A program made the translations under genes and the position numbers. Of a DNA stretch of 64,000 nucleotides, positions 44,726 through 53,362 are shown one piece after another; positions within the stretch are counted from its first letter, which is position 1; every line of letters begins with the position of its first letter. Source of the DNA: Novosphingobium sediminis (GTDB lineage: Bacteria > Pseudomonadota > Alphaproteobacteria > Sphingomonadales > Sphingomonadaceae); NCBI RefSeq assembly GCF_007991615.1, contig NZ_BJYR01000021.1, forward strand, positions 1-64,000. Direction: 5' to 3'. The notes beneath the pieces were generated by a model. It did no database searches. It worked only from the letters and a program-made list of their open reading frames with translations, and was not told the origin of the DNA.

Positions 44726-45475
44726 ATGCCGGGAGAAATTCTAGACAATCGTGGGCGCGGTTCCGCCGGGTTCACCTGGCCCGCCATCCATCCGGAAGGG
44801 CGCAAGTTCGGGGCTATTGCCGCCGCGCTATGCCTGGCCGGCGTGCTGCTGGGCGGATCGCTGCTGGGCTGGCCACTGGCCGTGCTGACACTCGGCGTGC
44901 TCGCCTTCTTCCGCGATCCGGAACGCGTGACCCCGCGTGATGACAGCATGATTGTCGCGCCTGCGGACGGTCTCGTCACCCAGATCCGCACGGTTGTCCC
45001 GCCCCGCGAGATGACGGCGGACGATGGTAGCGGCCGGCCTGCATTGGCGGATGGGCCGGTGACACGCATCTCGATCTTCATGTCGGTGTTCGACGTCCAC
45101 GTGAACCGCACGCCGATCGGCGGGACGATCCGCCGCGTGGTCTATATTCCAGGCAAGTTCCTCAATGCCGATCTCGACAAGGCGAGCGAGGAGAACGAGC
45201 GCCAGCACTTCGTGGTTGAGCGCGGTGATGGTGTGCGCGTGGGCTTTACCCAGATCGCCGGCCTTGTCGCGCGTCGCATCGTGCCGTTTGTGAAGGCGGG
45301 CGACATAGTTGCGAGCGGTCAGCGCGTTGGCCTTATCCGTTTCGGCAGCCGCGTCGACGTTTACCTGCCCGCCGGAACCGAGCCGCGCGTACTGATCGGG
45401 CAGCGCATCGTTGCCGGTGAGACGGTTCTGGCACTGCTCGGACAGGCCCCGATGATCGAGGGCGTGCGCCAGTGA
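44726..45475 (+). CDS. psd: phosphatidylserine decarboxylase
   Basis: A 249-residue short-form proenzyme that makes phosphatidylethanolamine. The N terminus holds membrane segments (KFGAIAAALCLAGVLLGGSL). The signature regions are FFRDPERVTP, SPADG-like VAPADGLV, and FDVHVNRTP. Self-cleavage at Gly-Ser in RFGSRVDVYLP (F206-G207-S208) yields the pyruvoyl group. It overlaps pssA by GTGA, so the two steps PssA then Psd are co-produced. Confidence 0.95.
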   Translation: MPGEILDNRGRGSAGFTWPAIHPEGRKFGAIAAALCLAGVLLGGSLLGWPLAVLTLGVLAFFRDPERVTPRDDSMIVAPADGLVTQIRTVVPPREMTADDGSGRPALADGPVTRISIFMSVFDVHVNRTPIGGTIRRVVYIPGKFLNADLDKASEENERQHFVVERGDGVRVGFTQIAGLVARRIVPFVKAGDIVASGQRVGLIRFGSRVDVYLPAGTEPRVLIGQRIVAGETVLALLGQAPMIEGVRQ

Positions 45476-46326
45476 ACGAGGTGCCTCCGCCCGGCAAACG
45501 TGCTGCGGCAAGGGACGGAGCTGACCGGGAATTTTCGGGTGAGGATTTTGGCCGCCACCGTCTGCCGCGCGGGCTGACCTTGCGGGCGCTGGTGCCCAAT
45601 GCGATCACCTCGGCGGCGCTTTGCAGCGGCCTCACCGGCATACGCTTTGCCATTGGCGGCGATTTTCATTCGGCTGTTCTGGCGGTCATGCTCGCCGGCG
45701 TTCTCGACGGGATCGACGGCCGGGTTGCCCGGCTGATGAAGGCGCAGTCGCGCTTCGGGGCGGAGCTCGACAGTCTCTCCGATGCGATTGCGTTCGGGGT
45801 CGGTCCGGCCCTGATCCTTTATCTGTGGTCGCTTAGCTCCGTACCTCGCTACGGCTGGTTTGCCGCGTTGGCGCTGGCGGTATGCTGCGCGTTGCGCCTG
45901 GCGCGTTTCAATGCCTCGATCGATCTGCCGGGCCAGCCGCACAAATCGGCAGGTTTCATGACCGGCGTGCCCGCTCCGGTAGGGGCCGCCCTTGCTTTCC
46001 TGCCGCTTTACTTGTGGTTTGCCAGTGGGCTTGAAGAGTTTCGCCAGCCCATCGTGGTTGGCCCTTGGGCGCTGCTCATCGCGTTCCTGATGATTTCCAA
46101 TCTGCCGACGCTTGGCTGGGGAGCGCTCCGGCCGCGCCGCGCGATCCGGCTCGAGGTGATTGCGCTGTCCGGCATGATTACCGTGGCATTGCTGACCGAA
46201 CCCTGGCTGACCCTTGTGGGGATCTGTGCGCTCTATCTTGCGCTGATGCCGGTGGGCGTATGGCGATATCGCCGGATCAGGCTGCAGCGCGCAAACGCGA
46301 ACCCGCTGAAACCTGAGCAGGCCTGA
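45472..46326 (+). CDS. pssA: CDP-diacylglycerol-serine O-phosphatidyltransferase
   Basis: A 284-residue integral membrane enzyme making phosphatidylserine. The CDP-alcohol phosphatidyltransferase motif is complete: DGIDGRVARLMKAQSRFGAE followed by LDSLSD. About seven or eight hydrophobic helices follow. The GTG start at 45472 overlaps the psd stop. Its 3' end overlaps the convergent small membrane-protein gene (46277-46555) by 50 nt. Confidence 0.94.
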   Translation: MNEVPPPGKRAAARDGADREFSGEDFGRHRLPRGLTLRALVPNAITSAALCSGLTGIRFAIGGDFHSAVLAVMLAGVLDGIDGRVARLMKAQSRFGAELDSLSDAIAFGVGPALILYLWSLSSVPRYGWFAALALAVCCALRLARFNASIDLPGQPHKSAGFMTGVPAPVGAALAFLPLYLWFASGLEEFRQPIVVGPWALLIAFLMISNLPTLGWGALRPRRAIRLEVIALSGMITVALLTEPWLTLVGICALYLALMPVGVWRYRRIRLQRANANPLKPEQA

Positions 46327-46555
46327 CTAGGCGCACAGGCGCGCGCCGCGTCCGTACCGGCAAACGCGGCGCCGAGGGCAGCGACGTCGTGGTAATCTCC
46401 ACCAGGAACTCCCGGTCCGCCGCGAGTGCGCGCGAATCCGCCAGCAGCCTGCGCACGGCGGGCAATTGGCCACGCACGGTGACAGCGATCGCCGCAAAAG
46501 CCACGCAGCCAGCACCGGCCATGACAAGCGAGGCGAGGAGGGAGACCATGGACAT
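46277..46555 (-). CDS. small SOS-box-linked membrane protein, unknown function
   Basis: A 92-residue protein from ATG 46555 (MSMVSLLASLVMAGAG), with one N-terminal membrane helix (about 3-27) and a basic, Arg-rich cytoplasmic tail (LRAAA end). A second ATG at 46549 is possible. No family recognised. Upstream on the same strand are a DnaA box (46609-46617) and a perfect alphaproteobacterial LexA box (46668-46682), so SOS induction is inferred. Small SOS-induced inner-membrane proteins such as SidA in Caulobacter block cell division; this could be an analogue, but nothing in the sequence proves it. The 3' end overlaps pssA convergently. Confidence 0.6.
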   Translation of the reverse strand: MSMVSLLASLVMAGAGCVAFAAIAVTVRGQLPAVRRLLADSRALAADREFLVEITTTSLPSAPRLPVRTRRAPVRLVRPAQVSAGSRLRAAA

Positions 46556-46608
46556 GGAAACGCTGCCTTTCGAACGTGGGCGAACCGCTTGACAGGCGGT
46601 GGATACCC

Positions 46609-46617
46609 TGTGGATAA
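46609..46617 (-). promoter_or_regulatory. DnaA box
   Basis: TGTGGATAA on the plus strand, i.e. TTATCCACA on the minus strand, a perfect DnaA consensus, 54 nt upstream of the small membrane gene. A near match GGTGGATAC lies at 46598-46606. Confidence 0.6.
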
Positions 46618-46667
46618 GATGGGGAGAGAATCGGAAACTCCAAGTCTTCCCTCTCGATGAGAACAAT

Positions 46668-46682
46668 GTTCTCTTTTTGTTC
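46668..46682. promoter_or_regulatory. alphaproteobacterial LexA (SOS) box
   Basis: GTTC-TCTTTTT-GTTC, exact GTTC-N7-GTTC direct repeat, the LexA consensus of alphaproteobacteria. It is 113 nt above the small membrane-protein start and 780 nt from rpsB, so the former is the likely target. Confidence 0.65.
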
Positions 46683-46923
46683 CGTACCGTCAAGCCGATT
46701 CGGTATGGCCCTGCGAAATTTTCGACAAAGTTGAATCCGGCAGCGCGGATTCCGACGGTGCGGTTCTCGTAAGCAAGCTGCGCATTGGATGCGCTGGAAC
46801 TGATTCGCCCGGAAATATCTGGTGGTTACAGCAGTCTCGCCGAGTTGCGGTCCCCGCGCACGGGGCGCGCGAGGACCGCTGCAGCGGTCTGGGAGGGCGC
46901 CTGATCAGGGCCGCGACCGCCAA

Positions 46924-46968
46924 GGCCGCTTGGGTATGCGGCCGGCTTGGCCGCCTGGGTGTGCGGCC
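46924..46968. repeat. two near-identical 20-nt hairpin repeats
   Basis: GGCCGCTTGGGTATGCGGCC at 46924-46943 and GGCCGCCTGGGTGTGCGGCC at 46949-46968, differing at two positions, period 25 nt. Each is itself a GGCCGC/GCGGCC hairpin. Confidence 0.75.
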
Positions 46969-47192
46969 AATCACGTTGAAATCACACAAGTGAACCCGGC
47001 CAAGGTACTTGGCCAAACGAAACGGCAATTCCGGTCTGAAACCGGTCGGCGCTCGGCAAGATCCGCTTGCCAAAGCAGTAAGCCAGATAAGCCAGAGAAG
47101 TCGCGATCCATCCCGTGAGTCTTGAAAACGCCGGGAAACATGGCGACTGGCGGAGTTGCCCGTCGACAACTTTATGGCTGTATCCAGATTTT

Positions 47193-47220
47193 TTGACAAG
47201 TAGTATTCACTGCCTATTTG
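47193..47220 (+). promoter_or_regulatory. candidate sigma-70 promoter of rpsB-tsf
   Basis: TTGACA, 16-nt spacer, TATTTG. The promoter overlaps an inverted repeat TGACAAG (47194) / CTTGTCA (47224). A leader of about 230 nt would precede rpsB. Confidence 0.45.
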
Positions 47221-47460
47221 ACACTTGTCAGCCGGACTTGACGCCCTGTCGCGGCAGTTGTGCAGGGTTGCGGGGCCACTTGCTTGTAGACGCTGCGCTT
47301 TTCCGGCGCTAACGGCGCCATCGCTACATCGCGATTCGGGCATGGTGCCTGCGGAGCGCTGCGGCAATCCACATGGAATGCGCACATACCGGTGCCGCGT
47401 TGGGGTTTCTCCCGCCCGCGGTTCCTGCATTCCAGAGGCTCAACCGGAAAGGAAAGTCCT

Positions 47461-48228
47461 ATGGCGGCTCCCGTCGTCACCATGCAGCAATTGATCGAGG
47501 CCGGCGCACACTTCGGCCACCAGACCCACCGCTGGAACCCGCGGATGAAGCCGTACATCTTCGGCGCCCGCAACGGCATCCACATCCTCGACCTCTCGCA
47601 GACCGTGCCGCTCTTCGCCCGCGCGCTCGAGTTCGTTTCGGCCACCGTGCAGGGCGGCGGCAAGGTGCTGTTCGTCGGCACCAAGCGCCAGGCGCAGGAG
47701 CCGATCGCTCAGGCCGCGCGCGCTTCGGGCCAGCACTATGTCAACCACCGATGGCTGGGCGGCATGCTCACCAACTGGAAGACCATCTCGGGCTCGATCA
47801 AGCGCTTCAAGGCGCTCGAAGAGCAGCTCTCGGGCGACACCGCGGGCCTCACCAAGAAGGAAGTGCTCCAGCTGACGCGTGAGCGTGACAAGTTCGAGCT
47901 CTCGCTCGGCGGCATCCGCGACATGGGCGGCATTCCTGACGTGATGTTCGTGATCGACGCGAACAAGGAAGAGCTGGCGATCAAGGAAGCCAACGTCCTC
48001 GGCATCCCGGTCGTCGCGATCCTCGACTCGAACGTCTCGCCCGATGGCATCGCGTTCCCGGTTCCGGCGAACGACGACGCCAGCCGCGCCATCCGCCTCT
48101 ACTGCGAGGCCATTGCTGCTGCCGCCACCCGCGGTGGCCGCGATGCCGCGATCGCTTCGGGTGCGGACCTCGGCGCGATGGCCGAGCCGCTGCCGGAAGA
48201 AGCTGCGGTCGAGCCGACCGAAGCCTGA
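47461..48228 (+). CDS. rpsB: 30S ribosomal protein S2
   Basis: A 255-residue S2. Start MAAPVVTMQQLIEAGAHFGHQTHRWNPRM is the typical N terminus; the ATG at 47461 has GGAAAGGAAAG just upstream, while the longer frame from 47392 is untranslated leader. Contains RWLGGMLTNWKTI and the S2 signature region DVMFVIDANKE. Followed by tsf after 136 nt, the universal order. Confidence 0.98.
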   Translation: MAAPVVTMQQLIEAGAHFGHQTHRWNPRMKPYIFGARNGIHILDLSQTVPLFARALEFVSATVQGGGKVLFVGTKRQAQEPIAQAARASGQHYVNHRWLGGMLTNWKTISGSIKRFKALEEQLSGDTAGLTKKEVLQLTRERDKFELSLGGIRDMGGIPDVMFVIDANKEELAIKEANVLGIPVVAILDSNVSPDGIAFPVPANDDASRAIRLYCEAIAAAATRGGRDAAIASGADLGAMAEPLPEEAAVEPTEA

Positions 48229-48364
48229 TTGTATCGGTTCAGGTGGCGGGGCCTTTCATGGCACCGTCACCGAACTGACCCGCATACCCCTTACGGGCCG
48301 CGCCAGGTAGCTGTGACCGGGCTGCGGCCTCACCCATATTCACGAGACAAGAAGGATCACCGCA

Positions 48365-49291
48365 ATGGCCTATACCGCCGCTGACGTGAAGAACCTGCGC
48401 GAGCGCACTGGCGCGGGCATGATGGACTGCAAGAAGGCGCTGAACGAGACCGGTGGCGATTTCGAAGCCGCGGTTGACGCGCTGCGCGCCAAGGGCCTTG
48501 CCGCCGTTGCCAAGAAGTCGAGCCGCACGGCTGCTGAAGGCCTCGTCGGCGTTGCCGTTTCGGGCACCCGCGGCGTGGCCGTCGAAGTGAACTCGGAAAC
48601 CGACTTCGTTGCCAAGAACGAGCAGTTCCAGGATTTCGTGCGCAAGACCACCGAAGTCGCGCTCGGCCTCTCGGCTGACGACGTCGAGGCGCTCAAGGCC
48701 TCTGCCTATCCCGATGGCGGCACCGTTGCCGACAAGCTGACCAACAACGTCGCGACCATCGGTGAGAACCAGCAGGTTCGCCGCATGAAGACCGTTGCGG
48801 TCTCGTCGGGCCTCGTCGTGCCCTACATGCACAACGCTGCTGCGCCGGCGCTCGGCAAGATCGGCGTGCTCGTCGCGCTGGAATCCGAAGCCGGAGCCGA
48901 TGTGCTCGAACCGCTCGGCAAGCAGATCGCGATGCATATCGCGGCTGCTTTCCCGCTGGCTCTGAAGGCCGAGGACCTCGACCCCGAAACGATCGCGCGT
49001 GAACGCAAGATCGCGGCGGAAAAGGCTGCTGAAAGCGGCAAGCCCGCTGAAGTGCAGGCCAAGATGGTCGATGGCGCGGTCGCCAAGTATGCCAAGGACA
49101 ACGCGCTGCTCTCGCAGCTCTTCGTCATGGACAACAAGACCCCGGTCGCGCAGGTCGTCGAGGCTGCCGGCAAGGCTGCAGGCTCCAAGATCACGCTGGT
49201 CGACTACGTCCGCTTCCAGCTCGGCGAAGGCATCGAGAAGGAAGCCACCGACTTCGCGGCTGAAGTCGCCGCGGCTGCCGGCATCAAGTAA
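48365..49291 (+). CDS. tsf: elongation factor Ts
   Basis: A 308-residue EF-Ts, the guanine-nucleotide exchange factor for EF-Tu. N-terminal signature VKNLRERTGAGMMDCKKAL and the core EVNSETDFVAKNEQF are intact. AAGGA lies 9 nt upstream of the ATG. A strong hairpin (49306-49336) follows within 20 nt of the stop. Confidence 0.98.
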   Translation: MAYTAADVKNLRERTGAGMMDCKKALNETGGDFEAAVDALRAKGLAAVAKKSSRTAAEGLVGVAVSGTRGVAVEVNSETDFVAKNEQFQDFVRKTTEVALGLSADDVEALKASAYPDGGTVADKLTNNVATIGENQQVRRMKTVAVSSGLVVPYMHNAAAPALGKIGVLVALESEAGADVLEPLGKQIAMHIAAAFPLALKAEDLDPETIARERKIAAEKAAESGKPAEVQAKMVDGAVAKYAKDNALLSQLFVMDNKTPVAQVVEAAGKAAGSKITLVDYVRFQLGEGIEKEATDFAAEVAAAAGIK

Positions 49292-49305
49292 GCACTGCAC
49301 ACCTC

Positions 49306-49336
49306 GCGGCGCTTCCCGCCTTGCGGGGAGCGCCGC
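49306..49336 (+). terminator. strong hairpin after tsf
   Basis: 14-bp stem GCGGCGCTTCCCGC / GCGGGGAGCGCCGC with a 3-nt loop and one G-T pair, 15 nt after the tsf stop. No T-run follows, so it may be a factor-dependent terminator, a stabiliser or an attenuator before pyrH. Confidence 0.5.
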
Positions 49337-49370
49337 TGTGCATCTGCACACAAACCTGTGCCCGATACCC

Positions 49371-49398
49371 TTGGCACGAGCCGCCCCGCGCGTATAAG
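49371..49398 (+). promoter_or_regulatory. candidate sigma-70 promoter of pyrH operon
   Basis: TTGGCA, 16-nt spacer, TATAAG, 36 nt before the pyrH start. It would let pyrH-frr-uppS-cdsA-dxr-rseP be transcribed independently of rpsB-tsf. Confidence 0.5.
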
Positions 49399-49434
49399 AG
49401 CGGCGCTTCCCTCTCTGACGAGTTCTTCCAGACG

Positions 49435-50160
49435 ATGAGCCTTCCTCCCATCAAGCGCGTACTTCTCAAGCTTTCGGGCGAAGTGCTGATGGGGAGCCAG
49501 CCCTTCGGCATCGATACCGATTTCGTCGCGCAGATGGCTGAGGAACTGAAGTCGGCGAAGGAAACAGGGCTCGAGCTGTGCCTCGTCATCGGCGGCGGCA
49601 ACATCTTCCGCGGCATGGCGGGCGCCGCCAAGGGGATGGACCGCGCGCAGGCCGATTACATGGGCATGCTCGCCACGATCATGAACTCGCTCGCGATGCA
49701 GAGCGCGCTGGAAAAGATCGGCGTTGAAACCCGCGTTCAGTCCGCCATCCAGATGGACGAAGTGTGCGAGCCGGTGATCCGCCGCCGCGCCGAACGGCAC
49801 CTTCAGAAGGGCCGTGTGGTGATCTTCGCAGCAGGCGTTGGCGCCCCCTATTTCACCACCGATTCCGGTGCTGCGCTCCGCGCCGCCGAGATGAAGTGCG
49901 ATGCCCTGTTGAAGGGCACCAGCGTCGACGGCGTCTATGACGACGATCCGAAGAAGAACGCGAACGCCAAGCGCTACGACATGGTCGATTTCGACACGGT
50001 GCTGGCTGATAATCTCAAGGTGATGGACGCATCCGCCGTGGCGCTGTGCCGCGACAATGCCATCCCCATCGTGGTGTTCTCGATCCGTGAGCGCGGCAAT
50101 CTTGCCCGCGTTCTGGCCGGTCAGGGCACGCAGACCATCGTTCAGAAAATCAGCGCATAA
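49435..50160 (+). CDS. pyrH: uridylate kinase
   Basis: A 241-residue UMP kinase (amino-acid-kinase fold) making UDP. Start MSLPPIKRVLLKLSGEVLMG at 49435; upstream frame codons to 49321 are not conserved. GGGNIFRG (nucleotide binding) and TSVDGVYDDDPKKN are visible. First gene of a tightly packed run with frr. Confidence 0.97.
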   Translation: MSLPPIKRVLLKLSGEVLMGSQPFGIDTDFVAQMAEELKSAKETGLELCLVIGGGNIFRGMAGAAKGMDRAQADYMGMLATIMNSLAMQSALEKIGVETRVQSAIQMDEVCEPVIRRRAERHLQKGRVVIFAAGVGAPYFTTDSGAALRAAEMKCDALLKGTSVDGVYDDDPKKNANAKRYDMVDFDTVLADNLKVMDASAVALCRDNAIPIVVFSIRERGNLARVLAGQGTQTIVQKISA

Positions 50161-50175
50161 AAGGAACGTTTGCTC

Positions 50176-50733
50176 ATGGCCAAGTATGACAAGGCCGATC
50201 TCGAACGCCGCATGAAGGGCGCGGTGGAATCGCTCCGGAGCGATCTTTCGGGCCTGCGTACTGGCCGTGCCAATACCGCACTGCTCGATCCGATCATGGT
50301 CACCGTCTACGGCGCGAATACGCCGCTCAACCAGGTCGCCTCGGTCTCCGCGCCCGAGCCGCGCATGCTGTCGGTGCAGGTATGGGACAAGTCGAACATC
50401 GGCCCTGTCGAGAAGGCGATCCGCTCGGCCGGTCTCGGCCTCAATCCGATCAACGATGGCAACACGCTGCGCCTGCCGATCCCGGATCTTACCGAGGAGC
50501 GCCGCAAGGAACTGGCGAAGCTTGCCTCGCAGTATTCTGAGAAGGCCAAGATCGCCATCCGCAACGTCCGCCGCGACGGGATGGACGCGCTCAAGGCCGA
50601 CGAGAACAAGAAGGAAATCTCGGAAGACGAGCGCAAGCGCTTCGAAACCGAACTGCAGAAGCTGACCGACGAGCAGATCAAGGCTGCGGACGAGGTCAGT
50701 GCGGCCAAGGAAAAGGAAATCCTGGGCAAGTGA
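50176..50733 (+). CDS. frr: ribosome recycling factor
   Basis: A 185-residue RRF that splits post-termination ribosomes with EF-G. MAKYDKADLERRMKGAVESL at the start and LPIPDLTEERRKEL in the middle are family signatures. ATG at 50176 (a TTG at 50170 is in frame). AAGGA lies 9-13 nt upstream. Overlaps uppS by GTGA. Confidence 0.98.
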   Translation: MAKYDKADLERRMKGAVESLRSDLSGLRTGRANTALLDPIMVTVYGANTPLNQVASVSAPEPRMLSVQVWDKSNIGPVEKAIRSAGLGLNPINDGNTLRLPIPDLTEERRKELAKLASQYSEKAKIAIRNVRRDGMDALKADENKKEISEDERKRFETELQKLTDEQIKAADEVSAAKEKEILGK

Positions 50734-51467
50734 GCTCCGCTGCGGCGCCTCAGGGAAGCGAAGCGGTTGCCGGCCAGACGGGCGGCGGCTACTCTGGTCC
50801 GGCGCGCCATGTCGCGATCATCATGGATGGCAATGGGCGCTGGGCGAAGAAGCGCTTCCTGCCGCGCGCCGTGGGCCACAAACGCGGCGTCGATGCCGTG
50901 CGCGAAGTCGTCCGCGCCGCGCGCCATATGGGGCTTGAAGCGCTCACGCTCTATGCCTTCTCGTCCGAGAACTGGAAGCGGCCCGAGGACGAGATCGCCG
51001 ATCTCATGGGCCTGCTGCGCGCCTTCATCCGCAGCGATATCGACGAGTTCGCCGCCAACGACGTGCGGCTGAAGATCATTGGCGATTACAAGGTCCTGCC
51101 TGCGGATATCGTCGATATGATCGAGGATGCGCTGGCCCGTACCGCGCATGGCCGCAGCACCACGCTGGCGATCGCGCTGAATTATGGCTCGCAGCAGGAA
51201 ATCGCCCGCGCCGCGGCGGCTGCGGCAGCCAAGGGCGAAGTGACCGTCGCCGCGATTGAGGCCGAACTCTACACCTCGGACCTTCCGCCGCTCGATCTCA
51301 TCATCCGCACCTCGGGCGAAGTGCGCCTCTCGAACTTCCTGCTGTGGCAGGCGGCCTATGCCGAGATGTGGTTCACCGACATTCTCTGGCCCGATTTTAC
51401 CCCCGGCCACCTGCGCGAGGCGCTGGACCATTACGCCACCCGCGAGCGCCGCTATGGAGGGCGTTGA
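50730..51467 (+). CDS. uppS: undecaprenyl diphosphate synthase (di-trans,poly-cis)
   Basis: A 245-residue cis-prenyltransferase that makes the C55 lipid carrier precursor. HVAIIMDGNGRWAKKR carries the catalytic Asp and the ending RTSGEVRLSNFLLWQAAYAE is diagnostic. GTG start overlapping the frr stop. The 3' end overlaps cdsA by 14 nt. Confidence 0.97.
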   Translation: MSSAAAPQGSEAVAGQTGGGYSGPARHVAIIMDGNGRWAKKRFLPRAVGHKRGVDAVREVVRAARHMGLEALTLYAFSSENWKRPEDEIADLMGLLRAFIRSDIDEFAANDVRLKIIGDYKVLPADIVDMIEDALARTAHGRSTTLAIALNYGSQQEIARAAAAAAAKGEVTVAAIEAELYTSDLPPLDLIIRTSGEVRLSNFLLWQAAYAEMWFTDILWPDFTPGHLREALDHYATRERRYGGR

Positions 51468-52200
51468 GCCGGCTCCGGCCGAGCCCACCAAACCGCGCAG
51501 CGATCTGCCGGTGCGCGTGGCTTCGGCGGTGGTCATGCTTGGGATCGCGGGGTTTGCGCTGTGGCAGGGCGGCCTCGTGCTCAAGGGCTTCATCGCGCTG
51601 GTCGGCTTCGGCGTGTTTGCCGAATATGCCATGCTCGCCGCGAAGATCGCGCCAGATCCGGCGCGGATGGTAACGGCGGTTCTCACTGGCGGGCTCTACA
51701 TCGGCTGGGCGGCGTTCGCGCTGATCGTCATGCCGCCGGTGCTGCTCATCGCGGTGCTGGGCCTCGTCATCTGCACCGATACCGGCGCCTACTTCGCTGG
51801 TCGCGCCATTGGCGGGCCGAAGATCGCGCCAAGCATCAGCCCGTCCAAGACCTGGGCCGGCCTTGCCGGCGGCATGGCGGCGGCGGCGCTTTGGGCAACG
51901 CTTTACATCCTGTTTGCCGCCTATGTGCTGTCTGCGATGAGCCCCACCGGGCCGAGCCTTGCCGAAGCGTTTCGCACCACGCGCATTGGCATGGCGGCGC
52001 TCGCGGGGGCAGGGCTTGCCGTTGCGGCGCAGGCGGGCGATTTCTACGAAAGCTGGCTCAAACGCCGCGCCGGCGTAAAGGACAGTGGCCGCCTCATTCC
52101 GGGGCACGGCGGTTTGTTTGATCGGGTTGACGGACTGCTCCCGGTCGCCATCATAGCGGGAACAGCCTGGGCTGCAGGCGGGGGAGCGGTTGGCGCATGA
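51454..52200 (+). CDS. cdsA: phosphatidate cytidylyltransferase
   Basis: A 248-residue polytopic membrane enzyme (about six to seven helices) making CDP-diacylglycerol, the precursor used by PssA in this window. Signature SPSKTWAGLAGG near residue 130 and the C-terminal KDSGRLIPGHGGLFDRVDGL match the family. ATG at 51454 lies within the uppS end; upstream in-frame codons are an out-of-frame shadow of uppS. Overlaps dxr (ATGA). Confidence 0.96.
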   Translation: MEGVEPAPAEPTKPRSDLPVRVASAVVMLGIAGFALWQGGLVLKGFIALVGFGVFAEYAMLAAKIAPDPARMVTAVLTGGLYIGWAAFALIVMPPVLLIAVLGLVICTDTGAYFAGRAIGGPKIAPSISPSKTWAGLAGGMAAAALWATLYILFAAYVLSAMSPTGPSLAEAFRTTRIGMAALAGAGLAVAAQAGDFYESWLKRRAGVKDSGRLIPGHGGLFDRVDGLLPVAIIAGTAWAAGGGAVGA

Positions 52201-53354
52201 CGCGCACGATAACAATTCTGGGCGCTACCGGTTCTGTAGGCGCCTCCACACTCGATCTGGTGCGGCGCAACCGCGACATGTTCCGGGTTGTCGCGCTGAC
52301 GGCCAACGGCAATGCCGCGATGCTCGGCGAACTGGCGCGTGAATTCGGCGCTGAAGTGGCCGTTGTCGCTGATGAAGGCTGCCTTCCGGCGCTGCGTGAA
52401 GCCCTTTCCGGTAGCGGTATCGAGGCGGCGGGCGGTGCGGCTGCTGTCGTCGATGCAGCGGCACGCGGGGCGGATATCACCATGGCTGCCATTGTCGGCT
52501 GTGCGGGTCTTGCGCCCACCATGGCCGCGATCGAATGCGGCAAGGCCGTCGCGCTCGCCAACAAGGAAGCGCTCGTTTCGGCGGGCGAGGTGATGACCGC
52601 TGCGGTCAAGCGCACCGGCGCGACGCTGCTGCCGGTGGACAGCGAACACAACGCGATCTTCCAGTGCCTTGCCGGCAATGATCCCGCGCATGTCCACGCG
52701 ATCACGCTGACGGCGAGCGGCGGCCCGTTCCGCGAATGGGAGATGGAGCGCATCCACCGCGCGACGCCCGCCGAAGCGGTCAAGCATCCCACCTGGTCGA
52801 TGGGCGCAAAGATCAGCGTCGATTCGGCGACGATGATGAACAAGGGCCTCGAATTCATCGAGGCGTACCATCTGTTCCCGGTCGGCGTCGAACGGCTGCG
52901 CATCGTGATCCACCCGCAGTCGATCGTCCACTCGATGGTCGAATACCGCGATGGCTCGACGCTCGCGCAGCTAGGCCCGTCAGACATGCGCGTGCCGATC
53001 GCCTCCGCGCTTGCCTGGCCTGCGCGGATGAACACGCCCTGTGCCCCGCTCGATCTCGCCGCCATTGGCAGCCTGAGCTTCTTCAAGCCCGACGAGGAGC
53101 GCTTCCCCGCCACTCGCGTGGCGCGCGAGGCGGTCATCGCCGGCGGCGCGGCGCCTGCCGTGCTCAACGCCGCGAACGAGATCGCGGTTGCCGCCTTCCT
53201 CGCCGGTCAGATCGCGTTCACGCGCATCGTGCAAAGTGCCGAGGACGTGCTGGCGCGCGGCGTGCCCCGGCCTCCGGTGACCCTCGAAGAGGTGATCGCG
53301 GTGGACCGTGAAGCCCGCATCCGCGCGGCCGAGATGATGGAGACCGTGTCCTGA
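52197..53354 (+). CDS. dxr: 1-deoxy-D-xylulose-5-phosphate reductoisomerase
   Basis: A 385-residue MEP-pathway enzyme converting DXP to MEP with NADPH. GATGSVGASTLDL (NADPH site), NKEALVSAG and DSEHNAIFQCL (metal and substrate site) are all present. ATG overlaps the cdsA stop. Supplies isoprenoid units used by UppS nearby. Confidence 0.98.
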   Translation: MTRTITILGATGSVGASTLDLVRRNRDMFRVVALTANGNAAMLGELAREFGAEVAVVADEGCLPALREALSGSGIEAAGGAAAVVDAAARGADITMAAIVGCAGLAPTMAAIECGKAVALANKEALVSAGEVMTAAVKRTGATLLPVDSEHNAIFQCLAGNDPAHVHAITLTASGGPFREWEMERIHRATPAEAVKHPTWSMGAKISVDSATMMNKGLEFIEAYHLFPVGVERLRIVIHPQSIVHSMVEYRDGSTLAQLGPSDMRVPIASALAWPARMNTPCAPLDLAAIGSLSFFKPDEERFPATRVAREAVIAGGAAPAVLNAANEIAVAAFLAGQIAFTRIVQSAEDVLARGVPRPPVTLEEVIAVDREARIRAAEMMETVS

Positions 53355-53362
53355 ACGCTGCC

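Larger units (their letters stand above)
46683..47460. other. long non-coding region upstream of rpsB
   Basis: About 780 nt with no convincing gene; a 246-codon minus-strand frame has no recognised family and no signal. It contains the repeat at 46924-46968 and a likely rpsB promoter at 47193-47220. The 3' part is the rpsB leader, where an S2 autoregulatory element might lie, but I cannot outline one. Confidence 0.5.

Noticed and set aside
46690..47430. 246-codon minus-strand frame above rpsB
   Set aside because: No family, signal or ribosome site; overlaps the likely rpsB promoter and repeats.
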